From the NCBI GenBank assembly GCA_039698035.1, contig JBDKSW010000004.1:186001-250000 (forward strand): DNA of 64,000 bases. The letters are read 5' to 3'. Each line of letters begins with the position of its first letter. The stretch's first letter is position 1. The DNA comes from JAJFUI01 sp039698035 (GTDB lineage Bacteria > Planctomycetota > Planctomycetia > Pirellulales > Thermoguttaceae). This document shows positions 23,322-32,165 of this stretch, in pieces. The notes below the pieces were generated by a model. The model did not search any database. It was not told where the DNA came from and saw only the letters and a list, made by a program, of their open reading frames with translations. The translations under genes and the position numbers were made by a program.

Positions 23322-23599
23322 AGCGGCTCCTGCTGCGATCTAGCGCATTTATCCACTCCGCGAAGAAGTTCGTCAAGAGAAATCCCTCGTCCGCAGCCGA
23401 TATTCAAGCGACCCTGAAGCTTCTTTCGACCGACGCGCTGCACTCGCAACTAAAGGCCCACAAGCTGAAGGGAAACCTGGAAGGTTCTTGGGCCTGTAGC
23501 GCGGGCTACGATCTTCGCATCGTCTTCCGTTTCGTCCCGTGGGAAGGCAACGAAGCGATTCTGTTGGAGACGATCGGCACGCACGAAGAGGTCTATTAA
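23318..23599 (+). CDS. RelE/ParE-superfamily toxin (YafQ-like)
   Basis: A 93-residue basic protein with the RelE/ParE fold pattern: a first strand, a helical FIHSAKKFVKRNPSSAADI hairpin, then HKLKGNLEGSWACSAGYDLRIVFRF and a final strand before THEEVY. HKLKGN...W-x-C...LRIVF matches the YafQ/plasmid-stabilisation branch, ribosome-dependent mRNA interferases or gyrase-targeting toxins. The start is GTG at 23318. It is convergent with the phosphofructokinase gene 18 bp away. Confidence 0.82.
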   Translation: MKRLLLRSSAFIHSAKKFVKRNPSSAADIQATLKLLSTDALHSQLKAHKLKGNLEGSWACSAGYDLRIVFRFVPWEGNEAILLETIGTHEEVY

Positions 23600-23617
23600 G
23601 GCTCGATCCTCGTGCGA

Positions 23618-24817
23618 TTACGCTGGCACGCCCGCCAGCCGGACATACTCGGGCAGCGGGCCGACCAACGGGCGCAGATAGTCGAGGCAAGCCTTCGTGA
23701 CGTAGTTGCCCTCGGCATTGATGAAGGCGTCGGGCATCGGCTTAGCGCCCAACGCGACTTCGGCCAACGGGGCCGTGCCCAGCGACCAGCGGTACGGATC
23801 GCTGCTCTCGCGGAGAATGCTGACCATAACGCCTGACGCGCCGTCCGCCGCCAATTCGACGGCGCGCCGGCCGCAGGCGTAGGCCTCTTCGGCATCGCCC
23901 GGATGGACGCGGTCGGCCGCGCACATCTGGAGCGATTCGCAGACCTGGAACTCGCCGCGCCAGCCGTACTCGGCGTGGATCATCCGGTGCAGCATCATGG
24001 CCGCGCTCGTGCCGCCCATGGCGCCGAACTCGACGTTCGAAAACTTGTCCGTGACGGCCGACGCGCTGACCGGCCGTCCATCGGCGTAAGCGACGCCCTC
24101 GCCGCAAACGACGCTGCACCAGCCGTAGCGGTCGTGGCAGCGCTTCACGTCGGCCAGGAACTGGTCGCGATCGAATGGCCGCTCGGGCAGCAGGATGATA
24201 TGCGGCGCGTCGTCCTCGGCCGTCTTGGCCAGCGCGGCCGCCGCCGGCAGCCAGCCGGCCGAACGACCGACCGTTTGAAAAATGACGCACTGGTCCACCC
24301 GCTTCATGTCGCGGGCCAACATGCCAGCCTGTTTGACCGACAGCGCGACGTAGCGCGCGGCGCTGCCGAAGCCGGGCGTGTGGTCGGTGTGGCAAAGGTC
24401 GTTGTCAACCGTCTTGGGCACGCCCACGCCGATCAGGTCGTAGCCCTGAGCGCGGCAATAGGTCTCGACGCGATGAATGGTGTCCATCGTGTCGTTGCCG
24501 CCGATGAGGAAGTAGTAGCGAACGTCGTGCTTCTTGAGCATCTCAAGGATGCGTGGAAAGTCGGCGTCCTTGATCTTGTGCCGGCAACTTCCCAAGGCCG
24601 AACTGGGCGCGGCGCGCAAGGCCTCGATCGTGGCCGGCTGCTCGCGGTCCAGGTCGATCACGTCGCCTTGCATGAAACCCTCGATGCCGAACCGCATCCC
24701 GAGCGTTTTGCCTATGGCCTTCTGCCGCTGACACGCCTGGATGATGCCGCAAAGGCTGGCGTTGATGACGCCGGTCGGTCCGCCGCTCTGTCCAATGATT
24801 GCGTTGCCCTGAAGCAT
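23618..24817 (-). CDS. 6-phosphofructokinase, PPi-dependent type
   Basis: A 399-residue cytosolic PfkA-superfamily enzyme that phosphorylates fructose-6-phosphate. The N-terminal IGQSGGPTGVINASL loop, GGNDTMDT and PKTVDNDL are the phosphoryl-donor motifs. The Asp in GGND (Gly in ATP enzymes) and the Lys in PKTVDND are the residues that mark pyrophosphate-dependent enzymes, so PPi as donor is the best reading. The start at 24817 drops a non-homologous extension. It is the last gene of a four-gene minus-strand operon, 25 bp after the GATase-like gene. Its neighbours suggest that it serves sugar catabolism. Confidence 0.9.
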   Translation of the reverse strand: MLQGNAIIGQSGGPTGVINASLCGIIQACQRQKAIGKTLGMRFGIEGFMQGDVIDLDREQPATIEALRAAPSSALGSCRHKIKDADFPRILEMLKKHDVRYYFLIGGNDTMDTIHRVETYCRAQGYDLIGVGVPKTVDNDLCHTDHTPGFGSAARYVALSVKQAGMLARDMKRVDQCVIFQTVGRSAGWLPAAAALAKTAEDDAPHIILLPERPFDRDQFLADVKRCHDRYGWCSVVCGEGVAYADGRPVSASAVTDKFSNVEFGAMGGTSAAMMLHRMIHAEYGWRGEFQVCESLQMCAADRVHPGDAEEAYACGRRAVELAADGASGVMVSILRESSDPYRWSLGTAPLAEVALGAKPMPDAFINAEGNYVTKACLDYLRPLVGPLPEYVRLAGVPA

Positions 24818-24842
24818 GGAAATCCTTTCGCCAACGAGGCGA

Positions 24843-25589
24843 TTAAGCCAGTTGTCCTGTCCAGACCAGGAGGTTGCAGAAAAATGCGGCGTACCAGTTG
24901 CCAACCTCGATGCAACCGTCGGCCACGGTTTGCGTGATGCGCCGGTCGCCCCAATCGACCAGTCCGCCGACCCAGTGCGGCGCGACATCGGTGGCCAACG
25001 CGGCCGTTCGCCCACGACCATGGCGGCCGATCACCAGCAGCGGCGACTGCTCGCCTCGGCTAAACTCGAAAGCATCGCCATTCCGACGCACTGAAAATGG
25101 CGCGGCCGTGAGCAGCGTCCGCGCATCTGGTTTCGGCCCAAACGCATTGCAACCCCCGATGCCCGGCGGCGTGTCCCACGGCAGACCATCCAGGATCGGA
25201 TGGTCGGCGACTTGGTTGATCAAGCACGGCTGGGCATAGTTGCGGCGGTCGTCCCCCTGCTGCATGACGACCGGCAACACGTCAGCCAGGGGCGAGCGGT
25301 GATACTGGCCCAGCCGACCGTGGAAACTCTCCCAGCCGCCGAGCATCACGAGGCCGGCGCCCTGGGCAACTCGTGAGACGACGTGGGCCATCGACGCAGC
25401 GCCAAACCTCGCGGCCGGATAGTCGCTGACGACGTACAAAGCGTAGGGTTCCCGCTCAAAACCTTCCGGAGGCGATTGATCGCTCCGCACGTGATCGAAC
25501 GGAAGGCCGTAGTGCAGCAAAATGCCGGCCAGGTAGGCCGCCGCGCCGGCCAGATGATCGTCGCCCAAGTAGCAGATCTTCGCAGGCAT
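24843..25589 (-). CDS. Class I glutamine-amidotransferase-like protein (non-canonical)
   Basis: A 248-residue cytosolic protein with a flavodoxin-like GATase1/ThuA-type core: ICYLGDDHLAGAAAYLAGIL at the start, ALYVVSDYP, then GAGLVMLGGWESFHG where a nucleophile elbow would be, and TALATDVAPHW. The elbow has Trp-Glu-Ser rather than Gly-Cys-Gly, so glutaminase chemistry is unlikely. It may be an unrelated hydrolase or a structural or sugar-binding member (PF07090-like). Its ATG overlaps the stop of the deacetylase gene by one base (TAATG arrangement), indicating coupling. The specific function is unknown. Confidence 0.65.
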   Translation of the reverse strand: MPAKICYLGDDHLAGAAAYLAGILLHYGLPFDHVRSDQSPPEGFEREPYALYVVSDYPAARFGAASMAHVVSRVAQGAGLVMLGGWESFHGRLGQYHRSPLADVLPVVMQQGDDRRNYAQPCLINQVADHPILDGLPWDTPPGIGGCNAFGPKPDARTLLTAAPFSVRRNGDAFEFSRGEQSPLLVIGRHGRGRTAALATDVAPHWVGGLVDWGDRRITQTVADGCIEVGNWYAAFFCNLLVWTGQLA

Positions 25590-26419
25590 TAGCGGGCCTT
25601 CGTGAAAAACGAATCGTATTGTCGCGGCGAGTACAAACGAAAGCTCAGCTCGCGCAGGCACTCGATCGGGCCGGCGTTCCGCTGGATTTTGATCAGGCTG
25701 TCAATCTGCTCCTGGCTCGCGTAAGCGGCAATGCTGTCGAGCTTCCGATCGAGCATCGCGGCCGGCGTTTCGATCCGGAGCGTCGGCCATTCCGGGAAAT
25801 CGTTGTACACGGCGAACTCATACACCCGTGGCACTTCGGCAATCGGCTCGCCAAGCTCGGGCCAAATCGCGCCCTGGGCGTGAAACAGGCTGATGAGGAA
25901 TTCCTCGTGAACGATACGATGATCGGGATGGAGATCGGCGGCCGTCGGCAAAAACACGCGGGTGGGCCGCACTGCTCGGACCACATGCGTGAACGAGTTT
26001 TGGAGGCCCGCTCCGCCAGCGATTGCCGTCGCCATGCCAGACGCGGCAAACCGCCGCCCTCGGCAAACGTCCAGGTCGCCATCGGCATGGCCAAGAAAAC
26101 GCAAGCGGTCGGCGGCCAGCCCCAGTATGGCGAACGACTTTTCACATTCCGCGCGACGCACCTCGACAATCGACTCGCGTTGTTCGTGGCGACAATAGCC
26201 CATCCGGCCGTCGGTGACGACGACGGCGTGGACTTCCGCGTCTTCGGCCAGTCCGGCCAAGACAGTCAAGCCCGCGCCGGTCGCCACGTCGTCGTCATGC
26301 GGCGAGACAAAGAGCCACCGTTCCTCGGCCCCTTTCCACTCGGAAAACGCCTCGGCGGCGTTCGGCGTTTCGATGTGCGTTTCGCCCGTACGACGGCTGT
26401 AACGAATCCCAGCGCTCAT
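25589..26419 (-). CDS. PIG-L/LmbE-family deacetylase
   Basis: A 276-residue cytosolic zinc-dependent N-acetyl-sugar deacetylase of the LmbE/PIG-L family. The metal motif is SPHDDDVATG (PHxDD form), and HPDHRIVHEE supplies the third ligand. Family members remove acetyl groups from GlcNAc-type sugars in lipids, thiols, antibiotics or free sugars. The start MSAGIRY at 26419 was chosen over an upstream Cys/His-rich Met, which looks non-homologous. It lies between the SIS isomerase (46 bp upstream) and the GATase-like gene. The context suggests an amino-sugar substrate; this is inference. Confidence 0.88.
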   Translation of the reverse strand: MSAGIRYSRRTGETHIETPNAAEAFSEWKGAEERWLFVSPHDDDVATGAGLTVLAGLAEDAEVHAVVVTDGRMGYCRHEQRESIVEVRRAECEKSFAILGLAADRLRFLGHADGDLDVCRGRRFAASGMATAIAGGAGLQNSFTHVVRAVRPTRVFLPTAADLHPDHRIVHEEFLISLFHAQGAIWPELGEPIAEVPRVYEFAVYNDFPEWPTLRIETPAAMLDRKLDSIAAYASQEQIDSLIKIQRNAGPIECLRELSFRLYSPRQYDSFFTKAR

Positions 26420-26465
26420 GCATGTCTCCTCGCAGGAGTGTTCACAGGAATGCATCGCAGCCGCG

Positions 26466-27488
26466 CTAGCCGGCGATGAACTCGTTGCCGATCTTCCGCG
26501 CGCGTTCGGCCTTGTCGAGATTGATGCCCAGGGCGACCCCCACGTGCACCAGCAGGTTCCAACCGGCCAAGAGCTGAAGGATCGTGTCGTAGCCCTCGGC
26601 CCGTGGAATGCGAATCGTCGGCAGCGGCGTGTCCTGCGTCGAAATGGCGATGACCGTCATGCCGACGCCGTCGACCAGCGTGGTCTTGAACTTTTCGACC
26701 TCGGCCGGGAACGGGTCGATCACGATGACGACCTCTTCGCGATTCATGACCTCTTCAATGCCATGGACCGCATACGTCCCCTCCAGATAGTCGCTCTTCT
26801 TGTGCGTGATTTCGTTCGTCTTGAGCGTAAGCTCCTCGGCCACGCCATTGTTGCGGCCGGCAAAATAGAGGACCGGCGCCTCGGCCAGCTTCTTCACCAG
26901 CGCCGGGTCCAATTCGGCCTCTAAAACGTCCTTGGCCTTGGCGGCCGCTTCCTTCTGATTCGCCAGCATCGGCGTATTCTTGTTCCACGCGCCAAGCAGC
27001 GACCGATAGAACAAGGCCTGCTCGACAACGCTCTTCGTGGCGGCCACCGCGTTCTCGGGTCCGCAGTCGAGCGTGTAGGAACGACAGGACACGGTCTCCA
27101 GCGTGCTGGGGCTGGTGGCCGTCAGCCCAAATCGCTCTGCGTGGCCCTCGTCGGCCAACTTGGTGAACAGCGAGATCAGCTCCTTGGTCTTTCCACTGTT
27201 GCTGGCGCCGAAAACGGCGAACCGACTCAGGTCGTACTCGTGCGCCTGCCGGGCGCCCTCGGTGACGACGTCCAAGGGAACGCCAGACGCCATGACCTGG
27301 CAGATCAGGTTCTTCGCCGGAAAAATGCGGCTCGAACCCTCGCCGGTCAGGAACAACCGGCCGGTCTGCCGAATCACTTCGGCCGACGAACTCGACGCTT
27401 GGAAGTCAAAACGGCCGACGATCTCCGGCGTTTCGAGCATTTCACGGACCAACGAGAAGCCCTGGTACTTGCGATCGGTAAGATTCAT
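26466..27488 (-). CDS. SIS-domain sugar isomerase/deaminase
   Basis: A 340-residue cytosolic protein with two SIS domains, as in the GlmS isomerase half and AgaS-type aldose-ketose isomerases or deaminases. The first SIS domain has LTGEGSSRIFPAKN and the phosphosugar motif GASNSGKTKEL. The second has APVLYFAGRNNGVAEELTLKTNEITHKKS, and the conserved EGTYAVHGIEEVM glutamate/histidine block follows. The C-terminal tail GINLDKAERARKIGNEF contains the loop Lys seen in GlmS-like enzymes. It is the first gene of the operon and is divergent from the second ROK kinase. The likely substrate is an amino-sugar phosphate. Confidence 0.85.
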   Translation of the reverse strand: MNLTDRKYQGFSLVREMLETPEIVGRFDFQASSSSAEVIRQTGRLFLTGEGSSRIFPAKNLICQVMASGVPLDVVTEGARQAHEYDLSRFAVFGASNSGKTKELISLFTKLADEGHAERFGLTATSPSTLETVSCRSYTLDCGPENAVAATKSVVEQALFYRSLLGAWNKNTPMLANQKEAAAKAKDVLEAELDPALVKKLAEAPVLYFAGRNNGVAEELTLKTNEITHKKSDYLEGTYAVHGIEEVMNREEVVIVIDPFPAEVEKFKTTLVDGVGMTVIAISTQDTPLPTIRIPRAEGYDTILQLLAGWNLLVHVGVALGINLDKAERARKIGNEFIAG

Positions 27489-27747
27489 GGAAAGGCCACC
27501 TGTGGGAAGGTCTGAATCGAGGCGGGAGTGCGAACCAAACCATTATCCACAAAACGGGCCGCTTAGAAAGGCGCACGGGGCGTGTGGCTGTCGCTTCGAT
27601 GCGGACGGCACGCCGTTTCGACGTCACGCGCAACCCTCCCACCGAATGGGAGTGGCTTAACCAAAAGCGGCTGCCGCCCGCTGCGAACTCCAACGGGGCA
27701 TGGTACAATCCTGGTTTCGCACGTCTCGCATCTCCTCGGAAGACGCC

Positions 27748-28863
27748 ATGAAAGACTTCTCGATCGCAATCGATATCGGCGCGGGCTTAGGCGTCAAAAT
27801 GGGGCTGTTCACGGACCCTTACACGGAGATTGACGAGTCGCTGCTTCCTTGCGGCGAGTATGGCGAAGACTTCGACTCGTTCACCGAAAGCCTCCTGGCG
27901 AGGCTCGACATCCTGCTCGCCAAAAACGGCTTCCAACGCGAGCAAGCCCGGGCCATCGGCATCGCCTCGCCAGGCCTCTTCCGTTCCAACAGCAGCTATC
28001 TGTTGGCCGCCAACCTGCCGTTCCTCTGCGGCAACAATCTTCAGCAGCGGATCATCGAGAAGACCGGGATTCCGACGGCCATCGACAACGACGCCAACCT
28101 GGGCGGTCTGGCCGAGTGGTCCGTCCTCCGCACCGATCTCATCTACTGGGTCTTCGGCGGCGGCTGGGGTGGCGCGTGGATCGACCGATCGGGACAGATC
28201 CGCTTCCGCGCGATCGACTGGGACGGCGACGACCGGAACCTCCACTACACGAACGAGCCCGGCTACGGCATCCCCCTGAGCAAGCTGATGCTTAAGCCGC
28301 TGTTCTACCAGTACGGCGCTTCGTTCGACCGCTTTGAACAGATCGCCGCCGAAGACTTGCCGGCGGCCGATGGAAAGCTCACCGGGCCAGGCGGCGATCC
28401 CGATTCGATCCGGGCCGAAGCCATCCTCTCCGGGCCGGGCCGCTGTCGCCTGTTCCGCGCGGTCGTTGGCAATGACGATTTCTACGAGCGGTTTCTCGAC
28501 ATCCACGAAACGCCGCAAATGACCGACCCGTCCATCGCCGGCAAGCTCATTAGCAAGCTGAGCAGCATGCGCGTCGAGGCGGCCGTCAACACGGACCGAC
28601 TGTTCGGCCGCATCCTGGCCGAGGCCGCGCTGATCATGTATCGCCAAGCCCGGCGAGACGGCCTGCCCGAGGGCGTGCCGATCTGCTTGGGCGGCAAGCC
28701 GTCGTATGCGCTGCCCTATTTTGGCCCGTCGGCCCAGCGGCGGCTCGGCGTGGCCGGCGTCATGAGCTACCTGCGCCCCTCGGTGATCGACGAACGCGGA
28801 CTGAACGCCAATCTGGTCGGCGCCGCCGTGTTGGCCGAAAAAATCGCCAGCCGCCTATCGTGA
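27748..28863 (+). CDS. Divergent ROK-family sugar kinase
   Basis: A 371-residue cytosolic ROK-type kinase. The phosphate loop is AIDIGAGLGVKMG (variant of DxGGT), ASPGLF follows, and the catalytic Asp is in AIDNDANLGGLAEW. The CxCGxxGC zinc motif of most ROK kinases is missing, and an insert of about 90 residues (GDPDSIRAEAILSGPGRC...) precedes the C-terminal helix. It therefore belongs to a divergent ROK group with unknown substrate. A TACAAT -10-like box lies at 27704-27709. It faces the SIS-deacetylase-PFK operon across a 259-bp intergenic region, so shared control is plausible. Confidence 0.8.
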   Translation: MKDFSIAIDIGAGLGVKMGLFTDPYTEIDESLLPCGEYGEDFDSFTESLLARLDILLAKNGFQREQARAIGIASPGLFRSNSSYLLAANLPFLCGNNLQQRIIEKTGIPTAIDNDANLGGLAEWSVLRTDLIYWVFGGGWGGAWIDRSGQIRFRAIDWDGDDRNLHYTNEPGYGIPLSKLMLKPLFYQYGASFDRFEQIAAEDLPAADGKLTGPGGDPDSIRAEAILSGPGRCRLFRAVVGNDDFYERFLDIHETPQMTDPSIAGKLISKLSSMRVEAAVNTDRLFGRILAEAALIMYRQARRDGLPEGVPICLGGKPSYALPYFGPSAQRRLGVAGVMSYLRPSVIDERGLNANLVGAAVLAEKIASRLS

Positions 28864-29121
28864 CCTCCTCCGTTTTCTGTGCGAGGAGTTATAGTGTTGG
28901 TTGGGTGCGAGGCCCTGTCCCGACGACTTTGATCCAGGTCAAAGATTGGTCAGCAGGGCATTGGAGAGCTCTGGCCCAGCCCGGCCCTCCAGGACCGCGT
29001 TGCTCGCGCAGGGGCTGTCCACCCAAGGCTCGGTGCACAGGAGGAGACGGTCGCCTCCCGCACAAAATCGTCCATCCCGAATCGTCTCTATTTTCTTCCC
29101 TCGAAGAAGCTGGCGACCATC

Positions 29122-29904
29122 ATGAACTCGCGCCCTCCAAACAATGACATCCAACAGGTCGTTGACATCCTCACCCAAAGCCACAGCCTGCTGTTCATCA
29201 CGGGGGCCGGGATCTCCGCCGACTCGGGATTGCCGACCTACCGTGGGATCGGAGGGCTCTACGAGGCGGAGCATCCCGAAGAGGGTTTTCCCATCGAGGA
29301 ACTTCTCTCGGGCGAGATGCTCCAATTTCGGCCCGAGTTGACCTGGAAGTATCTCGGCCAAATCGAACAAGCCACCCGAGGAGCCCGGTTCAATCGGGCC
29401 CACGAAGTCATCGCCCAAATGGAGTCGCGCTTCGAGCGGGTTTGGACGCTCACGCAGAACATCGATGGGCTGCATCGGCAGGCAGGATCGAAAAACGTCT
29501 TGGAAATTCACGGCGACCTGCACGAACTGATCTGCACGCGATGCCGATGGCGGCAAACGGTTGCCGATTACAGCGGGCTGAGCCTGCCGCCCCGATGCCC
29601 CCGGTGCCAAGCCACGGTCCGACCGAAGGTGGTTCTGTTCGGAGAAATGCTGCCGACCGAAACGCTCGAATGTTTCTCTGAGCAACTCCGAATTGGCTTC
29701 GATGCCATTTTCAGCATCGGCACCACGAGCGTGTTTCCCTACATCGCCGCCCCCATCGAAGCGGCCCGTCGCTGCGGCTGGGCAACCATCGAGATCAACC
29801 CGGCGAGAACGACGGTCTCCCATCTTGTCGACATCAAGCTCTCGATGCGAGCCGCCGAGGCGATGGACGCCATCTGGACACAGTATCAAACGCGGAAGAG
29901 CTAA
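29122..29904 (+). CDS. NAD-dependent protein deacylase (sirtuin)
   Basis: A 260-residue cytosolic Sir2-family enzyme that uses NAD to remove acyl groups from lysine. The Rossmann motif is FITGAGISADSGLPTYRG, the substrate/NAD motif is TQNIDGLHRQAG, the catalytic His is in LEIHGDLHE, and the zinc ribbon is CTRC...CPRC with the usual spacing. VVLFGEMLP follows. The length is normal. The TYRG in place of the usual TFRG with a nearby Ala-Tyr-Arg pair gives no clue to demalonylase or desuccinylase activity. It stands alone between unrelated genes. Confidence 0.95.
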   Translation: MNSRPPNNDIQQVVDILTQSHSLLFITGAGISADSGLPTYRGIGGLYEAEHPEEGFPIEELLSGEMLQFRPELTWKYLGQIEQATRGARFNRAHEVIAQMESRFERVWTLTQNIDGLHRQAGSKNVLEIHGDLHELICTRCRWRQTVADYSGLSLPPRCPRCQATVRPKVVLFGEMLPTETLECFSEQLRIGFDAIFSIGTTSVFPYIAAPIEAARRCGWATIEINPARTTVSHLVDIKLSMRAAEAMDAIWTQYQTRKS

Positions 29905-30048
29905 CCGGATTCTTCCACACCGACCTCAGGCAGAATGCGGTTCGAGGTCGCAGGGCTCCTGGCGTGGTTTCGCAAACCGACCATCAATGACTTGCTTCTT
30001 GCCTTCTTTGGCAACAAATCCCTTCAACCAAAGTCCATCAACGTCTTT

Positions 30049-32025
30049 TCAACCTCTCTTGCCGCCAGTCGGCTCCAATCGGAGCAGTCCGTTTTCGCGG
30101 ACGACCCCGAGGCTCGCGTCGATGGCCGCGTCCACCGGATCGGGACCGCTCTGCCCCAGACGACGGCGAATTTCCTTGCGAAGCCACCAATACCCCGAGT
30201 TCCACGAATAGAGAATATGGCCATGCGGCTTGCCGTTGACCGTATTGATGTCTTCGTTGAACGCCGGAACATGCCGAAGCTCGATCTTGATTCGTTCGAT
30301 CAGCCGGGCATCCACCTCGGCGGCCGGAAGTCCGTGCACGCCGGCAAGCAGATAGTTCCCCGCATCGCAGAGGAACCACGAACCGCCAAATGCGTACTCG
30401 CCGCTGTGGCCGGGCAAAAGGGATCCGTCGGCCCGCGAGATCACACGCAGTCCGTACGGAGACTTCACCTTCTCGGAGTAGCGATAATGCGACAACACCT
30501 GCTCGTCGGGCAGAATCTTCTTCCCAAACACGGCGTATACGAGCGCAGCCCCGTAGAGCGTGTCCTGACCGAGAACGTCGTGCTGCTTCACGCTGGTGGG
30601 CATGAAGCCAAACGTCGTGTTGAACATCCGCCGATAGGCGGCAACAGCCGCGTCGATTTCCCGATCGCTCACCGGCAAACCAAGTTCCTTGGCGGCCATC
30701 AGCGCGCCGCAATGGAACCCCTGGTCGCTGGACGGAGCGTCGCCTTCGTCGTAGCTGAGCATGTCCATGTAGGTTTTCCAGCCCTTCGGAGACGGCGAGC
30801 CCGACAGCGACGGCGGAATGAACGCGCCGTCCTTTTCGTGTTGGCGAATGAACGCATAGGCTTTGCGAACCAGCGTGTCGTTCGGAACGCCGCCGGCGCG
30901 TTTCATCAGGGCCGCCCAGATCAGATAGTACTGGCTGTTGTCTTCGTAATCCATGCGATTCCAGAAGACCGCGCGATTGGCCTCGATCGTCTTCTCTTGA
31001 TCGTCCAGTCCCAGGGCCGTGTAGAAACCGTCGCTAACCCATTGTTTCCAGCCATAGCCAGGGCCCGAGATGAAGATGTACCGCCCATCGCGAGGCCGGT
31101 TGTCGCCGTCAAGCATCAGATTGCGACGCAGCAGCAAGAGCGACGTGTTGCGCAAGATCGCCTCGACGGCCGACGCGCCCCAGCCCTTGCCGTTCGCCAA
31201 CGCAAGATGGGCGGCCAGTTGCGAGTCATAATGCGAACGCTGCGCGCTGGAGAACACCCACGTGGTAAATCGCCGCGTCTCGCCGGCGGCCAACGATTGC
31301 CAGCCGTCCATCCAATAACGATAGGTGTCGCGAGCGTCCTCCGGCGGCTTGAGGACCAGTTCACGGCGATCGCTGCCATCGCCGGCAAGCACGGCCAGAC
31401 GCTGGGCCGCCGGGTCCAACAGCACCTGGCAACGATTCTCCCACAGGCCAGGCGAATCCGCGATGACCCCGAAAACCCGATCGGGCAATCGCATCATCGC
31501 CACGGAAAACGTCTCCCATGCCCCGCCTCGCACCGTATCGTAAAGCTGTCGCTTCTTGACGGGCCCCGAAAACGAGGCGCACTCCCCTCGCACCGCAAGA
31601 TCGATCGGGAAGACCACCGCAAATTGCTGGGCGGCATCGGCATGCACGTCCAACGTGCGTTCAACCAACGACGGGCCCTTTTGCTGAATGCGCCATCGCA
31701 AGCTGAGCGCGCCCATCTGGACCGGCCCAAGCTCGATGACGCCGTCGCGCTCACTCTTGGCGAGGAACCGGACCGGCGCGGCCTTCGCGCCCGGCAACAA
31801 CAACTCCACGCCCGCCGGCGCCGCATCCGTCGAACGCCCCACGAGCGTCTCGCCCGACCGATATTCCACGCCGAAGATGCCGCCCTTGTCGACCAGTGCT
31901 GCCCGAATGGGAACGACCTGTCCGAACGCCGCGGCGGGCAAGAACGTCAAAAGGAGGAGCAGAATCCCGATTGCCCGAGTGGGCTTTCGATCCACCTTCC
32001 ATCGTGAACAGGCATCTTGCGACAT
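30049..32025 (-). CDS. Large secreted protein, possible (alpha/alpha)6-barrel glycosidase-like
   Basis: A 658-residue exported protein: the signal peptide is RAIGILLLLLTFLPAAAFGQ (residues about 16-35). Residues 40-310 look like a beta-rich domain. Residues about 315-630 are helical with many aromatic/Trp motifs (GPGYGWKQWVSDGFYTALG, EDNSQYYLIWAALM, HGHILYSWNSGYWWLRKE) at regular spacing, as in six-hairpin glycosidases and polysaccharide lyases. That fold assignment is inference; no catalytic residue can be named. The start at 32025 has a GGAGAGA SD. It lies 140 bp downstream of the HEAT protein gene on the same strand. It may act in polysaccharide breakdown. Confidence 0.6.
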   Translation of the reverse strand: MSQDACSRWKVDRKPTRAIGILLLLLTFLPAAAFGQVVPIRAALVDKGGIFGVEYRSGETLVGRSTDAAPAGVELLLPGAKAAPVRFLAKSERDGVIELGPVQMGALSLRWRIQQKGPSLVERTLDVHADAAQQFAVVFPIDLAVRGECASFSGPVKKRQLYDTVRGGAWETFSVAMMRLPDRVFGVIADSPGLWENRCQVLLDPAAQRLAVLAGDGSDRRELVLKPPEDARDTYRYWMDGWQSLAAGETRRFTTWVFSSAQRSHYDSQLAAHLALANGKGWGASAVEAILRNTSLLLLRRNLMLDGDNRPRDGRYIFISGPGYGWKQWVSDGFYTALGLDDQEKTIEANRAVFWNRMDYEDNSQYYLIWAALMKRAGGVPNDTLVRKAYAFIRQHEKDGAFIPPSLSGSPSPKGWKTYMDMLSYDEGDAPSSDQGFHCGALMAAKELGLPVSDREIDAAVAAYRRMFNTTFGFMPTSVKQHDVLGQDTLYGAALVYAVFGKKILPDEQVLSHYRYSEKVKSPYGLRVISRADGSLLPGHSGEYAFGGSWFLCDAGNYLLAGVHGLPAAEVDARLIERIKIELRHVPAFNEDINTVNGKPHGHILYSWNSGYWWLRKEIRRRLGQSGPDPVDAAIDASLGVVRENGLLRLEPTGGKRG

Positions 32026-32165
32026 GGTCGATTCTCTCCTCTCTCCAACGAGATACGGCTTGAAGTGCATCCTCGGCAAGCGTAACGACCCACGATGGGC
32101 GCCACAAGCCGGGCCGCGATTTCTCTGAGAGCCGTTGCCGCAACGATCCGAAACGCTGCGCCAAT

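Noticed and set aside
27543..27551. Perfect DnaA box TTATCCACA in the divergent intergenic region before the second ROK kinase
   Set aside because: One 9-mer match is expected about once in every two windows of this size by chance. There is no cluster, AT-rich stretch or dnaA/dnaN context, so it is not called an origin.
28865..28888. Possible terminator CTCCTC...GAGGAG after the second ROK kinase
   Set aside because: Only six pairs with a 12-nt loop and no T run, too weak to list as a terminator.
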